Assembly: GCA_026874595.1 (NCBI GenBank)
Contig: CM049316.1
Location: 27,885,339 to 27,949,338, forward strand
Origin: Sipunculus nudus
Lineage: Eukaryota > Annelida > Sipuncula > Golfingiida > Sipunculidae
Length of the DNA stretch: 64,000 nucleotides
Direction: 5' to 3'
This document shows positions 35,201 through 46,900 of this stretch, one piece after another. Each line of letters starts with the position of its first letter. Positions within the stretch are counted from its first letter, which is position 1. The notes under the pieces were generated by a model. That model ran no database searches and had not been told where the DNA came from. It saw nothing but the letters and a program-made list of their open reading frames with translations. Position numbers and translations under genes: made by a program.

Positions 35201-38200
35201 AGTTTTACCCATGTCCGTCATTCCGTCCTTCCGTCATTCCAAAATCAAACAGTTGTACGGACTTTTTTTTCGCAATGCCTGCAGATATTGGCCTGATTTT
35301 TGGTGTGTGGGCAGATAATGACCAGTTACAGATCTAGTTCACGTTTCGTCCAGGTTGACCTACTTTTGACCGTTTTACGGCTCCTAAACTTAGAAAATTT
35401 CATGAAAAATAGAAATTTTCATGACAAATACACATGTACAGACTTTTTTTCACAAACCTGCAGATATTGGCCTGATTTTTGGTGTGTATGCAGATAATAA
35501 CCAGTTACAGATCGAGTTCGCGTTTCCTCCCGGTTGACCTACTTTTGACCGTTTTACAGCTTCTTAACTTAGAAAATTTCATGAAAAATATAAATTTTCA
35601 TGACAAATACACATGTACAGACTTTTTTTTGCCATGCCTGCAGATATTGGCCTGATTTTTTGTGTGTATGCAGATATTGACTAGTTGCAGATCGAGTTTG
35701 CATTTCGTCCAGGTTGACCTATTTTGACAGTTTTATGGCTCCTAAACATAGAAAATTTCATGGAAAATATAAATTTTCATGACAAATACACATGTACGGA
35801 ATTTTTTATGCAATGCCTGCAGATACCGCCCTGATTTTTTATTTGTGGGCAGATAATGACCAGTTACAGATCGAGTTCGCGTTTCATCCCGGTTGACCTA
35901 CTTTTGACCGTTTTACGGCTCCTAAACTTAGAAAATTTCATGAAAAATATAAATTTTCATGACAAATACACATGTACAGAGTTTTTTTTGCAATGCCTGC
36001 AGATACTGCCCTGATTTTTTATGTGTGGGCAGATAATGACCAGTTACAGATCGAGTTCGCGTTTCGTCCTGGTTGACCTACTTTTGATTGTTTTACGGCT
36101 CCTAAACATAGAAAATTTCATGAAAAATATAAATTTTCATGACAAATGTACATGTACAGCCGTTTTTAGCCCTCGGCTCATAGGCTAATGGGCTATTGTC
36201 GTCACCCAAGCTGTCCGTCTATCTGTCCGTCCATCTGTCTGGCGGGTGTCCGTCCGTCCGTTCCGCATCTGTTAACTTTTACCTTGTGAGCAGGATATCT
36301 CTAAAAGGATTCACCGTTGGAATTTTATTTCATCAGTGAAGATGTATATCGATAAAATCTCGGTCAAGTTCGAAGATGGGTGACCTTGACCCATTATTCT
36401 ACATTTTAGAGCTGATTATAGAAAAACACTCAGAAGCTTATATCTCAGGAACCATTGTGTGGATTTTCACAAAACTTACTATGATCATTGGGACTGATGG
36501 TCTGTACGTGCTGCACAATTTTGGTGGCGTCACCTGCAATTTCTGATTTTTTAATGAAATTTTATCGGATTTTTCAATTTTGGTCTTTTGTGCAGGATAT
36601 CTCCAAAGGTATTCAACTAAGAAACTTCATTACTTCAGTGCTTTTGCATCATATTTACAAAATCTTGGTAAAAGTTCAAAGATGGGTGGTCTTGACTTAC
36701 TTTTTCAAGGTCATAGAGCTTAGTATAGAAAAAAACTTAGGGGGATATTTCTCAGGAAGCATTTGGTGGATTGTTATAAAACATGGTACATACCTCTCCA
36801 ATTTAAATTTATAACTGATTATCAGCTTTTGCTTATATTCTAGTTTTCGCAATGCAATGCTTACAGATACTGGCCCAATGTTTGGTCTGTGGGCGCATAA
36901 TGACCATTGACAGATCGAGTTCGAGTTTCATCCCAGTTAACCTATTTTTGACCATATGACAGATCCTGAACATAGAAAATTTCATGAAAGACAGAAATTT
37001 TTATAAAAATTGCACATGTATGGACTTTTTTTCACAATGCCTGCATACTGGCCTGATTTTTGGTGTGTTGCTTGATAATGACCCGTTACAGATAGATTTT
37101 GCCCTTCTTGACCTACTTTTGACAATACAACACCTCCTGAACTTAAAAAATTTGACAAAATTTAACAAATGTTTCTAATTTGCCCCAGGCGGGGGCATTC
37201 GTGTCGTTCCGACACATCAAGTTGATGTATAGATTTCAAACCTGACTTGTATATGTCCCATTGGAAAAGCAAGACCCGAATTGATTTAAGGGTCATGAGG
37301 TCAAAGGTCAAGGTCACAGGACACATCTTTAAAAAGATTGTGGATGCATTTTCATCCAAACATTTCATCACAGACATTTCATCTTGCACATACAGTTCCC
37401 CTGCCAATAGAGGAAGACGCCTGTCAATTGTGAGGTCACAAGGTCAAAGGTGAAGGTCAGAGGAGCCATCTGTCCAAAAATTAGTTCCCGAGATGATAAA
37501 TCAAGCTTGGATTAATATATGGATTTCAAACCTGACTTATATATGACCCATCAATAATTCTTGACCTCTATTGATTTATATATAAAAGTGGATGATCAAT
37601 ATCAATTTTCGGGTCACAAGGTCAAGGCCACAGGAGCCATCTGTCAAAAAATTAATTTCTGGATGAAAATTCCTGCTTTTATTATGCCCCCGCCACAAAG
37701 TGGCCGGGGCATATAGGGGGGGGGCAACTATGTCTGGGGATACTCTGGCACCTGCGGTGCCAAGAAATGTCTAGTTGTAAGTACAAATATAAACTATCAC
37801 GATATCAGACACAATTCACAAGAACAGTAAAATACCACCCCTTTCTCTTCACTTGCCTTTAGTTTATGGTTTTGGTTTGGGTATTTGGAGGACGTCTGGT
37901 TGTAAGGACGCGGTGTTTAATTCCACATCGACATGAATTCATCTTCCTTTTAAGGGGACAAAAAAAGGCAACTTGGGGCATCTCCACATATCACAACAAT
38001 CACATCGCATTGCAACAAAATCGCCAGTGGGCGGCAGGCTTAACCTACACAAATTATAGCCATCATGTCATGAATTATTCATACAAACTTATATTTGCAC
38101 AAAATTGTAAAATTTGGATTGGAACCCAAGTGGACATCAAACGAGTAGAAATCATTGCTCATGGTTTGCAGATAATTTTAATGATTTGATTATCTATGAT

Positions 38201-41200
38201 AGTTTTCTAAGATTTAAGGAAACATACAAATTCAGTTATTATTTATAACATCAGTTGTTTGCTTGTTGACATTTCTTTGACGATTGGGCCTCTTATTCAC
38301 AAAGGCTTTACTTTTGTGATAATGTTCCTTTTGCTAAAATCATGAATTTGAAAACGTTTGGAACAAAAAGGCAACCACAGTATATCTAAAGTTCAGTCAG
38401 TGGATGCTAGGTTTAAACTTGGTAATGTGTGTACACTTTATTCCATAAGGCTTGTTATCATTTTATTTGTGTCATCTTTTACCTATGCATTAGAAACAAA
38501 AGTTTTGTGTCCCTTAATTCTATGGTGTCACAGTATGTCATTGCAAATATAAAAAAAAATTAAAACACAAACACAATGCCAACCTCACAGTTCTTGAGAT
38601 TTTTATGTTCCCCAAGATGAGGCATTTTTCTGTGATTATTTGCAGCCAGCTTCCATAAAACTGAGTGAGAATGATTCCACGTCCCTAGTACTGGTCAGTG
38701 CCAAGAAACCAAGCTATGAAGTGGGAGCCAGCAGTCAGCTCAAATTGTCATTTACACAGAAAACAGAAGGCGAGTCCAATTAAAACTTTGATATTTTTTA
38801 TCATATCAAATGATCTATAAGGCATTGAAGGAAAGGGATTTATTGCTGATATTAGAAGTACTAGCGCCATTCTGGCCCTCTGAAATTAGAGAGTCTGTGA
38901 CCAGCTTACTTCCTGTTGGAGTGCAGTTACATCCTTCAGCGAGGAACGCTTTTTAAGGCTCTATGAGGATGGCAATATTTATGTAATTTCTGACAACGCC
39001 TCATGACCTACAGGTACAATGTCAATTGATGTTAACCAGACTAATTCTTAACTGTTTTAGTGTACTTTCTAACAACACCAAACATGAGCTAGAAACATTC
39101 CGTTTTAACTCAGCATATTGGTAAGCCCCTCCGCATGTTTGTTGAATTTCCCGACCAAATGAATACAAGCATGGCTGGCATGGGGTACTTGACGCAAACA
39201 ACTTGTACTCGATTACAGGAAATGACTCATTACCATAGAGAGTGAGTTTCTGTTTTGGTTGTGAGTTCACATGTATTCTCTTGGGTTAATTCATCATTCA
39301 TAGCCTAATGTTAAGATAATGGGCTGTTCACCACAATATGAATGCAGCATAATGGAAGACCACTGGGATTGCTTGTATCATGATTCTCAGTTGGTTTACC
39401 AGCCCAATTATCAGTGCCTTTTGAGTCGGGTGGTCACAGCTATATAAGTATTACAGAAATTGTACCAATGTGTTATTTTGAAGTTGAAGACCAGTTTAGT
39501 TTTATTCCAAAACAGTAGATGATTCTGTGAGTTCACCCACTGGATAGTATATACGCTTGCTTAGTTCCTGACATATCACACTTAAATAGCCCCTTAAAAA
39601 AAGAAAGTCAAATTTCTCAGGATTTATTGAAAAATATGGAAAACTCCCCCTGTAGGACAAACTTGGCATGGTTCCAGACATTTCAAGACCAAATACAAAC
39701 ATTTCTGGTCTTAGTCCAAGAGGAGTTGCATGAAAAAAGTCATATGACACCATCATCAGTTATAATATAGATATAGCTGAATAAGTTTTATGTAATTTCA
39801 ACTGTATTATACATGCTACCAACCCAGTCCTATAAAAATACGTTGATACAAGTTGGTTCACTGTTCTTATCTTGGACTGTGTGTGTGTACACAATGGTTC
39901 TGAACATTGGCATTATACACTGAATCACATGATATAATTTCTTAATTTGTGATTTCAAAGTACAGTGGACCTTGTCTGAAAGATCACCTATCTTAGAAGG
40001 CCACCAGTCTTTTATGACAACCCTTGGATGAAGCAAAAGCATACTGACCTATCTAATAAGACCACAAATAATTTAAGACCACTTTTGGCCATTCCCATCA
40101 ATCCCATCAGTGGTCTCATAACACCGTTTTCACTGTATGTATTGTCTTGGCTTTTACAAGTGTGTGGAATTGTACCCACTTTTCAATTTTGTTATCTCCA
40201 GCACCCAAAGCTTCAAGTAATGCAGCCCAGGTGTGGACTCTTTCTGCAAATGATATGCTGGATGATGACGTTGAAACAATAGATGATGATGCACTTTTGG
40301 ATGAAGACGATTTGAAAAAGCCAGACCCAGCATCTCTCCGAGGTAATTTATTTTGATGAGTTTTGAAAGTGTTGAAAAATTTTACATCCTGTTATACACC
40401 TCTCATTTGAGTCATGTTTTCACATGTATGAAGTGAAAATTTCCATGGTTTCAAAAGGAGTTAAAAATTGTAGGCATTGAGACCTGAAAAAGTGACAGCT
40501 TACAGGCCCAACAGGTAAAACGCAAGATAAAAATGACATGTGTGTCAAACATATTCCTTACTGTCTATACTCCATTCTACCACCCCTGTCCACCTGATTT
40601 TTTGTGATCATTTTTATACAATGCACTAAAGCCTACCTTTATTTACCTCAGAGGCAAAAACAAACAAATGTGGTGATAATTAACAGCAAATCTATACTCT
40701 CCAGTGTATGGATTACATATGATTAATCCAGATTGAAGAATGATTGTACAGATGTATGGTCTTGCAACTTATCAGTGACGACCTAAGATGATGGGCTAAA
40801 ACTACATACACTTGACAGTTTTTAATGATGATGTCACAGTGGTATTTGTACGTTTATTACGTCACACATACATCTTTCTTACATTACACTGATCATCAGA
40901 TATGGGCACTTGAACTGACGCCATCATTTTTGCAGATCTTTCTAGACAAGTCAACACCGTCTTGGCATCATAAAGTAAATATCTTTTAATTTCATGCTCA
41001 TTTAAATAATCACAAATCGCCACATTACTTCCTTTGAAAAATGCTAATTTTTAGTGGCAAATAAAATATATTTAATTTGAAACAGAGTATAACTGTTACA
41101 GTGACTGATTTTTTGTGAGGTTTTCAAAATGGTGAAATTCACAAGAGGGAAATTATCCTGACAATACAACCTTTGTGATAAAATGTGAGACTTGCTCAGG

Positions 41201-43958
41201 TGAACATTCATTCTGTATAGCCTCAGCAGTGGCATGTAAAGTTTGTTTTACTATGCTTGTTGCATCAGATTTGAAAAACTAAAGTTTGGAGCTATAAATA
41301 ATAACAGGTCTGTTATGTTTTAAAGATTGATATTACATGTAGTGTCAGTTTTTTTAAAAATGAACCAGGATTTCCAATCATTTGATATTTCCTTGGGTCC
41401 TTGCCAAAATTTCATTATGATGTGAGCATGTAAGCAAATATGTACAGATATTCATATACTCTGTTTAGGAAACTGCATGGTGAAATCATAAAATTGAAAC
41501 CTTTAAAAAAACTGAAAGTGAAAATCATAAAAATTGAACTTTGGGAATGTAAAGTTTACCACATTTAAATAATATGTAACCAACTTAAGTAATTTACCCT
41601 CCGTACTGAAACTTACAGAACCACATAAGACTCAAGGGGTAAGCATAAAAGACTTTTAAAATATATACGTATATGTGTGTGGATTTTTTTGTAAGGGTGA
41701 AACAACAATTACATGAATCATTCATTGTGTGAAAATTGAATTGTTAACAGAATCGTATCAAACGCACCTAGACAATCACTGTATGTATCTTTCCAGCGGA
41801 GTGTGGGCCAGGTAAGAAGAAGGCGTGTAAGAACTGTACTTGCGGCCTGGCTGAGGAGCTGGATGCTGAAGCCAGGGAGAACGCTGTACAGAAGGCCAAA
41901 GCCAAGCCTGCAGCATCTGCCTGTGGAAGTGTATGTATAGCGAAAGCCCCGCTTGAATAAGAGGGTGCCTTATAGTAATCACCTTGTCCGTCTGTCCACA
42001 AATTTGTTTCTGGATGATAACTCCTAGATTAGATAGACTTATTTCAAATTTTACTTATATTTGGCCCACCACAATGTGGAACTCTAGAGATTTTATTGTC
42101 ATGAGGTCAAAGGTCAAGGTCACAGGACCCACATATTGCACATCTTGCACATATAGCTCTCCTGCTGATTGGGGAGGATCCATATTGATTTTTTGGTCAA
42201 AAGTCAAGTTCACATTAGCCGTCTGTCCACAAATTCATTTCCAGATGATAACTCCAGTTTGGATTGACATATTGATTTCTCACTTGACCTATATATGGCC
42301 CATTACTAAAGAAAAAAACCCTCTGGATTTTGGGGTCATGGTCACAGTCCCCACATCTTTTAAAAGTTTTTAGATGCATTTTAAGCCAAACTTTCCATCC
42401 AAGACTTTCCATCTTGCACATATAGATGACCTGTCAATCGGGGAAATTCCTTTTGATTTTGGGGGCCACCAGGCCAAAGGTTGAGTGCATAGGAACCATC
42501 TGTCCTCAGATTGTTTCCAGGCAATACCTGCAGATATTGGCTTGATTTTTGGTATGTGGGCAGATAATGACCAGTTACAGATCAAGTTCACGTTTTGTCC
42601 CAGTTGACCTACTTTTGACCATTTGACGGTGCTCTTACATAGAAAATTTCATAAAAAAGTGCACATGTATGGACTTATTTCGCAGTGCCTGCAGATACGG
42701 GCCTGATTTTTGGTGTGTAGGCAGATAATGACCAGTTACAGATCGAGTTCTTGTTTTGTCCCAGTTGACCTTCTTTTGACCATTTGACTGCTCCTGAACA
42801 TAGAAAGTTTCATGAAAAATAGAAATTTTCATAACAAATGCATATGTACTGACTTTTTTTCCTCAATGCCTGCAGATACCACCCTTATTTTTTATGTGTG
42901 GGCAGATAATGACAGTTACAGATGGAGTTCGCGTTTCGTCCCGGTTGACCTACTTTTGATTGTTTTACGGCTCCTAAACATAGAAAATTTCATGAAAGAC
43001 AGAAATTTTTATGGAAAATGCACATGTATGGACTTTTTTTCACAATGCCTGCATATACTGGCATGATTTTTGGTGTGTTGCTTGATAATGACCTGTTACA
43101 GATCGAGTTTGCATTTTGCCCTTGTTGACCTACTTTTGACCGTACGACACCTCCTGAACTTAAAATAATTTTCAAAATTTTACAAATGTTTCTAATTTGC
43201 CTCAGGTGGGGGCATTAGTGTCGTTCCGACACATCTAGTTGATGGATAAATTTGATATTATAAAAACTAAATATTATTGATTATATTAAGGTTATAGATT
43301 ATCTTGGAGTGTGGACAGCCAGTAAAATGCTCTGTGCTTTCTTCTGGCAACCTGAGTTCGATTTTATTTGTGGCTGTGAGAGTGAGGTGTAGTTCCCCGT
43401 GTAAGGTCTGTGTTGTTCTTATAATTAGGGTTCTCTGGTTTCCTCCACTATTACCTACAATTAACTGAAACCACCATCAGAACCATTGAGAATGCCTCAA
43501 ATTAGTTATTATAGTTAGTTAAACAATCCATGTAAAATAAAGAATTTTTATATCACTTTATATTAACACATAATCAGCATATAGAGTGGAACCTGTCCAA
43601 TAAGACCAACTGTCTATTAAGACTACCCTTGAGTGAACCAAAAGGACTCAGATTGGTTAAAACTGACCCATTTAATAAGAGCACCAGTAACTTAAGACCA
43701 TTTTTGTCCCACAGGTGGTTTTAATACACAAGTTTCACTGTATATAAAATATATTACTGATTAAACTTATAACAGAGGTCAGTGACTCATCAATTTAAAT
43801 TTCTAAGTGAATGAACCTTATATGTCATTGTTTGTTGTTTACAGTGTTACCTGGGGGATGCATTCCGTTGTGCCAGTTGTCCATACCTTGGGATGCCAGC
43901 ATTCAAACCCGGAGAAAAGATCCAGCTTACAGACTCCCAGCTCACAGCACAGCCATAA
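32222..43958 (+). CDS. CIAPIN1: Anamorsin (Fe-S cluster assembly factor CIAPIN1/DRE2 homolog), 289 aa
   Basis: Coding exons read from splice sites and protein similarity: 32222-32384, 33279-33472, 38646-38769, 40202-40342, 41797-41930, 43845-43958 (TAA). They sum to 870 nt with all phases consistent. Anamorsin is the electron-carrying Fe-S protein that works with the diflavin reductase NDOR1 in cytosolic Fe-S cluster assembly. The N-terminal ~155 residues form the methyltransferase-like domain (no catalytic role expected). A short acidic linker carries VWTLSANDM. The C-terminal domain has motif A, C210-X7-C218-X2-C221-X-C223, which binds 2Fe-2S, and the twin CX2C motif B, C250-X2-C253-X7-C261-X2-C264. 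Ending [13 protein letters not shown] is diagnostic. It is slightly shorter than the human protein (312 aa), mainly in the domain-linker part. The third coding intron starts with GC instead of GT. Introns are loaded with Helitron-like repeats. Confidence 0.95.
32640..33240 (+). repeat. Local ~300-bp direct duplication in anamorsin intron 1
   Basis: Two similar blocks lie in tandem, from about 32640 and about 32945. Shared sequence includes GAATTGCAG, ATGCATT, GGCATATCATAGGAAATCT, GTACATGTGGATTGGTTGCA and AGATAATAGCAGACAATCAT, then GTCATTCAATCCTCTGATAT. The second copy runs to about 70 bp before the next coding exon. Confidence 0.85.
34300..35165 (+). repeat. ~300-bp repeats with clustered nuclear-receptor-type half sites
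   Basis: Repeated modules run from TGATGTATTGATTTCAAACT through a GGTCATGAGGTCA block to GAGCCATCTGTCCAAAAATT. Perfect AGGTCAAAGGTCAAGGTCA occurs at 34380-34398 and 34957-34975, with a one-base variant at 34668-34686 and shorter forms at 34523 and 34801-34835. Each perfect copy contains a DR1 (AGGTCA, one base, AGGTCA) and an overlapping TCAAGGTCA. Confidence 0.85.
35255..36165 (+). repeat. ~180-bp tandem repeat, about five units
   Basis: Units contain GCAATGCCTGCAGATA, GCCTGATTTTTGGTGTGTG, GATAATGACCAGTTACAGAT, GGTTGACCTACTTTTGACCG, GAAAATTTCATGAAAAATA and ACACATGTACAGACTTTTTT in order. They recur near 35260, 35440, 35620, 35800 and 35980. Related units recur at 36845-37180 and 42520-43200, in another anamorsin intron. 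Confidence 0.9.
36167..36843 (+). mobile_element. Innermost inserted repeat ending in CTAG
   Basis: A 677-bp segment from TAGCCCTCGGCTCATAGG to CTTATATTCTAG interrupts the T-run of a 180-bp unit (ACATGTACAG...TTTT/TTTTCGCAATGC). Neighbouring units supply the empty site. The left end can fold (AGCCC with GGGCT). The interior has a CCGTCCGTCCG run and a TGGTGGCG-TCACCTG motif, as in the repeat at 8738-11455. Insertion into T's and the CTAG end suggest another Helitron-like family. Confidence 0.5.
37223..37680 (+). repeat. Continuation of the outer repeat modules with receptor-type half sites
   Basis: The outer module resumes at TGATGTATAGATTTCAAACC and includes AGGTCAAAGGTCAAGGTCA at 37298-37316. 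A further AAGGTCAAAGGTGAAGGTCA-like block lies near 37440. It ends where a truncated inner-type left end begins. Confidence 0.8.
38060..38300 (+). repeat. Interspersed repeat related to 13020-13280
   Basis: Diverged match to 13020-13280. Shared parts include GTAAAATTT, GAAATCATTG, TTTGATTAT and GGGCCTC at the end. Confidence 0.4.
38769..38771 (+). other. CIAPIN1: GC donor splice site of anamorsin coding intron 3
   Basis: Exon 3 must end ACAGAAG at 38769, and the intron begins GCGAGT. The next exon starts CACCCAAAG after a good CAG acceptor. This gives the continuous reading T-E-A-P-K into the conserved VWTLSANDM. The nearest GT nearby shifts the frame into a stop. Confidence 0.75.
38891..39441 (+). 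repeat. ~550-bp interspersed repeat, copy 2 (anamorsin intron 3)
   Basis: Collinear with 18655-19201. No terminal repeats are obvious and it has no coding capacity. Confidence 0.75.
39961..40137 (+). mobile_element. Tigger/pogo-like MITE
   Basis: A 177-bp element starting TACAGTGGACCTTGTC and ending TTTTCACTGTA, with TA at both ends. It is related to 32023-32160 and 43580-43742. TA duplication with CAGTG ends is typical of the pogo/Tigger branch of Tc1/mariner. No coding capacity. Confidence 0.65.
41112..41250 (+). repeat. Interspersed repeat, copy 1 (partner 52180-52320)
   Basis: Both blocks share GAGG-AAATTATC, ACAA-A-A-CCTTTGT, AGGTGAA-ATTCAT and TGTA-AGCCTCA followed by a TGACAT/TGGCAT segment. 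One copy lies in an anamorsin intron, the other in a METTL17 intron. Confidence 0.6.
41985..43238 (+). mobile_element. Helitron-like element, 5'-truncated (anamorsin intron 5)
   Basis: The same two module types as in intron 2: receptor-half-site modules (perfect AGGTCAAAGGTCAAGGTCA at 42104-42122) followed by three or four ~180-bp units. The right end is the hairpin GTGTCG-TTC-CGACAC plus ATCTAG before TT. No left end is visible. Confidence 0.6.
43290..43500 (+). repeat. Candidate tRNA-derived SINE
   Basis: An A-box-like AGCCAGTAAAATGCTC is followed by a B-box-like GAGTTCGATTTT. Then come GGTTCTCTGGTTTCCTCCAC, a conserved-looking body block, and an AT-rich tail. The promoter boxes are degenerate. 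Confidence 0.35.
43580..43742 (+). mobile_element. Tigger/pogo-like MITE
   Basis: From TAGAGTGGAACCTGTCC to GTTTCACTGTA. It has the same body as 39961-40137 and ends about 100 bp before the last anamorsin coding exon. Confidence 0.6.
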
Positions 43959-46900
43959 CATGCAAAGTTCTGTGATAAATGAACAATTTTAAGGGACAAT
44001 ATATCAGAAACGCTACCTGGGACAAACACTCAATATGCTCAGTCCAAGCTTGGTTGTTTATTGTTCATCCTCGCTTGTACACTGGGCATTTGGTTATTAT
44101 ATTTCAGGCACTGGACTTGAGCTAGAATCAAACCCACCTGCAGGGTTAAAACTTGTTAGATGGGGATTTTCTTTCATATGGACCAAAATATGCACTTAAC
44201 AAAGTGTTGCATTACTTAATAACCAATATAATCTCGGATTTTAATGAAACCATACAAAAATAAAATATAAGTGGAATTTTATATCACCATGGTAACAATT
44301 ACCCTTAAGTGCTGGCTTTTGAGTGAAATATTGATGATGATTGCCTCTTTTGATTCAACTATTAGTAGGGTGTACTGTAGTTGGGGTGCAACTTTTATTA
44401 TATTTTTTTTGCATGTACCACCCAAAGCCCCCTTTTAGCTGTCACCCCATATTAAGGAGCATGACACGTTGCCTAGACTGCATACTGTGTATGTGCCTCA
44501 GACCTAGTGTCAGTGCTTGCCAGTATACTTTACTGGCATAGAAAGGTTAATGACTCAGATAAATGGGGGAAGAACTACATTGATCCTTTACCTGCTAAAT
44601 CAATTGTGGTAAAATATTTGCCTTTATTTAAAATAAGTCTGAAATTAACTATAAAAGTCTAGAATGCAATCAAAGGTAAAGACAAATATTAATTCTAAGG
44701 ACCCAACAATATACGGGCATAGTGTAGGGAGAATGAGAAATTGATTATGAGACGTTGATTGTTGGCTCAAGATTATCAATAAAATATCAATACTTTATGG
44801 CAAAAAGGCTGTAAATTTGTTACCACTGGTAAGCAATAACCGAAGACTACTGCAGTGTCTTGTTGGAGCTAATTAAAAGGCTGAGTGTGTCATCTGTACC
44901 TCATTTTCCTTTAAATATCTTTGCTCTCACATTCATTGATTTGTAAAATTTTACACTGATTCTTGTCAGAGCCACTTATAATCTCTGATTCTTGTTAGAG
45001 CCACTTATAATCTCTCATCCTTGTCAGAGCCACTAATAATCTCTAATTATTGTCAGAGCCATCATTAATCATTTGGGTCGTCTTGCATTAATTGATATAT
45101 TAATATGTGATCAGGCCACCTCTAATTCGTATTAATAAGATATTGCAGGTAACAATAGACTAAATGGTATTTTCCAAACCAATATTCTAGTTCTGTTTGT
45201 GATTCTTTCACCAGCAGGCTTCATGTCAAGTAAACAATATATTTATTTTAAAAATATTCGAATGCAGTACTTTAAAAGGTATTTTGACTACATCCATCCA
45301 TCAGCCACATCTGTCAACCTTGTGTACCGGTACTTCAAATACATGTATGTTATTCCATATTATCATCCAATAATCATCCTTTTTCTTTTAACTTCAAATA
45401 TTGCTACTTTCCAACATATACAGACATGCAGCTGGGTTATTTGACATTGTTGGAGCAAAGCCAGTTGTTAGACATCAAATTCATCAGATGTTATCTTGGT
45501 ACTGTTTTATTTTCAGAATAGTCAGATTTTGGTGCATGTGTTTCACATTAAACTGTAGGGAGCTAACTTTCATAAAAATCTAACTCTGAGGTCCTTGGTT
45601 CATAGCCACAGAGATTCACTCAATAAATAGAGTACCACTGTTTAAAGTGTATTCTTTTTCTAAATATAGATTGTGAAGCAGCATTTTAGCAGACTCAGTT
45701 GCTCTGCTTACCAGTATATGTTACAATGTTCATAAAAGAAACATATTTATTTTGCAACTTATATGACTACAACCACCGGTATCATCTCTAACAGTAAGAT
45801 AAAATACAGCAATAAAGTCCAGCTACTGACTTTTGTGTTGTTGAATGCTGAGTTGTTGATGTGTGTGAATGTATTCCCTTAATAAAATTACAGTAGATTA
45901 TTATTTATACGAACACTGTTTACCCAAAAAATTGTGTATCCAAAATTTAAAATTAGAACAAATTTTAACCATTTATCAGAAATCCAAATAATAAAAAAAT
46001 ATTCAACAATGAATTGAATTATGAATTTCCAGGGCCAGTTGGCAATAATTTTAATGTATTTCACAAGATAAATTGATTATTGGAAAAAATGACAAAAATG
46101 CTGTTTCCAGCGTTTGTTTTGGACTAGCTTCATTTATTCATGTCTGTCAATCTCTGGTATACTCCAGTACTCAGCAGTCACGTCAGTCGTCATGGTGAAT
46201 ATGTGGATTCATTTATCCAAACGATCATTTATCCAGACACAAGCCCTGTCCCCCAAGCATATATGCACATGAAGACCAGTCGACTCATAATTAACTCCAT
46301 TGTGATATATTCTTTTGACATGATGATAAAGCCAGATAGCAGCCGGTAAGAATACATGTAGATGTGAATTATAAGCAAAATACAGATCTCCTTAATATGA
46401 TAAATTGCCATCAAGGTTCCAGGAGATCTGCTTATAGTACTAAATCTTTCCACTAGATGGTATCACTGGTGTCAGATGTCAGCACATGAAGGGTATCCTG
46501 CACGAACATTTGGATTCAGCTCTTTCCTTCCAAAGGTCCATCTCTGCAAGCTCAACGTAGAGCTGCCATTAACATTTTTAGAAAAAAAAATAACAAATGA
46601 TCAATCATGTTGAAAAACATGTCCCCACCCATACTTGTTGACATGCTGAAGTGCTTTTTAACGATATGGCCAAAAATTGTACTAATTAGAAAACAATTTC
46701 ATTGGTTAGTATAGCAGTTATACTCAAGTACACAATGTTTTCATTGCAATTACAAATTTAGTAAATATTTTTCCAAAATGTAAGGCCTGTTTTGTAATAT
46801 TCACTGGAAGATAACTGAAACCTTTCTACCTGTGGTCACTGAGATATATATAATTGGGATTCGAACACTTGCTTGAAGATCCAAAAATATTCTTCTGCTA

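Larger units (their letters stand above)
35169..37222 (+). mobile_element. Inner Helitron-like element, inserted between two T's
   Basis: The left end reads TATGCCCCCGCCACAAAGTG and itself forms a hairpin with GGCCGGGGCATA. The right end is GTGTCG-TTC-CGACAC (hairpin) plus ATCAAGT. A neighbouring module at about 34580 supplies the empty site GCTTTTATTGATGTAT; here the same sequence is split between TTTTAT and TGATG. The interior carries five ~180-bp units (below). A truncated left end of the same family lies at 37681-37715, and another right end at 43211-43238. Confidence 0.6.
33733..37774 (+). mobile_element. Outer Helitron-like element in anamorsin intron 2
   Basis: The element starts TCCCCAGACAAAGT. 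It ends with the inverted counterpart ACTATGTCTGGGGATA, then a perfect hairpin GGCACC-TGC-GGTGCC, a 9-10 nt spacer and CTAG before T. A hairpin just before CTAG, with TC at the start, is the hallmark of Helitron-type ends. The interior consists of ~300-bp direct repeats with AGGTCA clusters. Two further elements are inserted within it (35169-37222 and 36167-36843). No Rep or helicase coding sequence is seen, so it is non-autonomous. Confidence 0.6.

Noticed and set aside
38770-38780. Alternative GT donor for anamorsin coding exon 3
   Set aside because: Using the nearby GA/GTCC site shifts the next exon into a frame with an early stop and loses VWTLSANDM.
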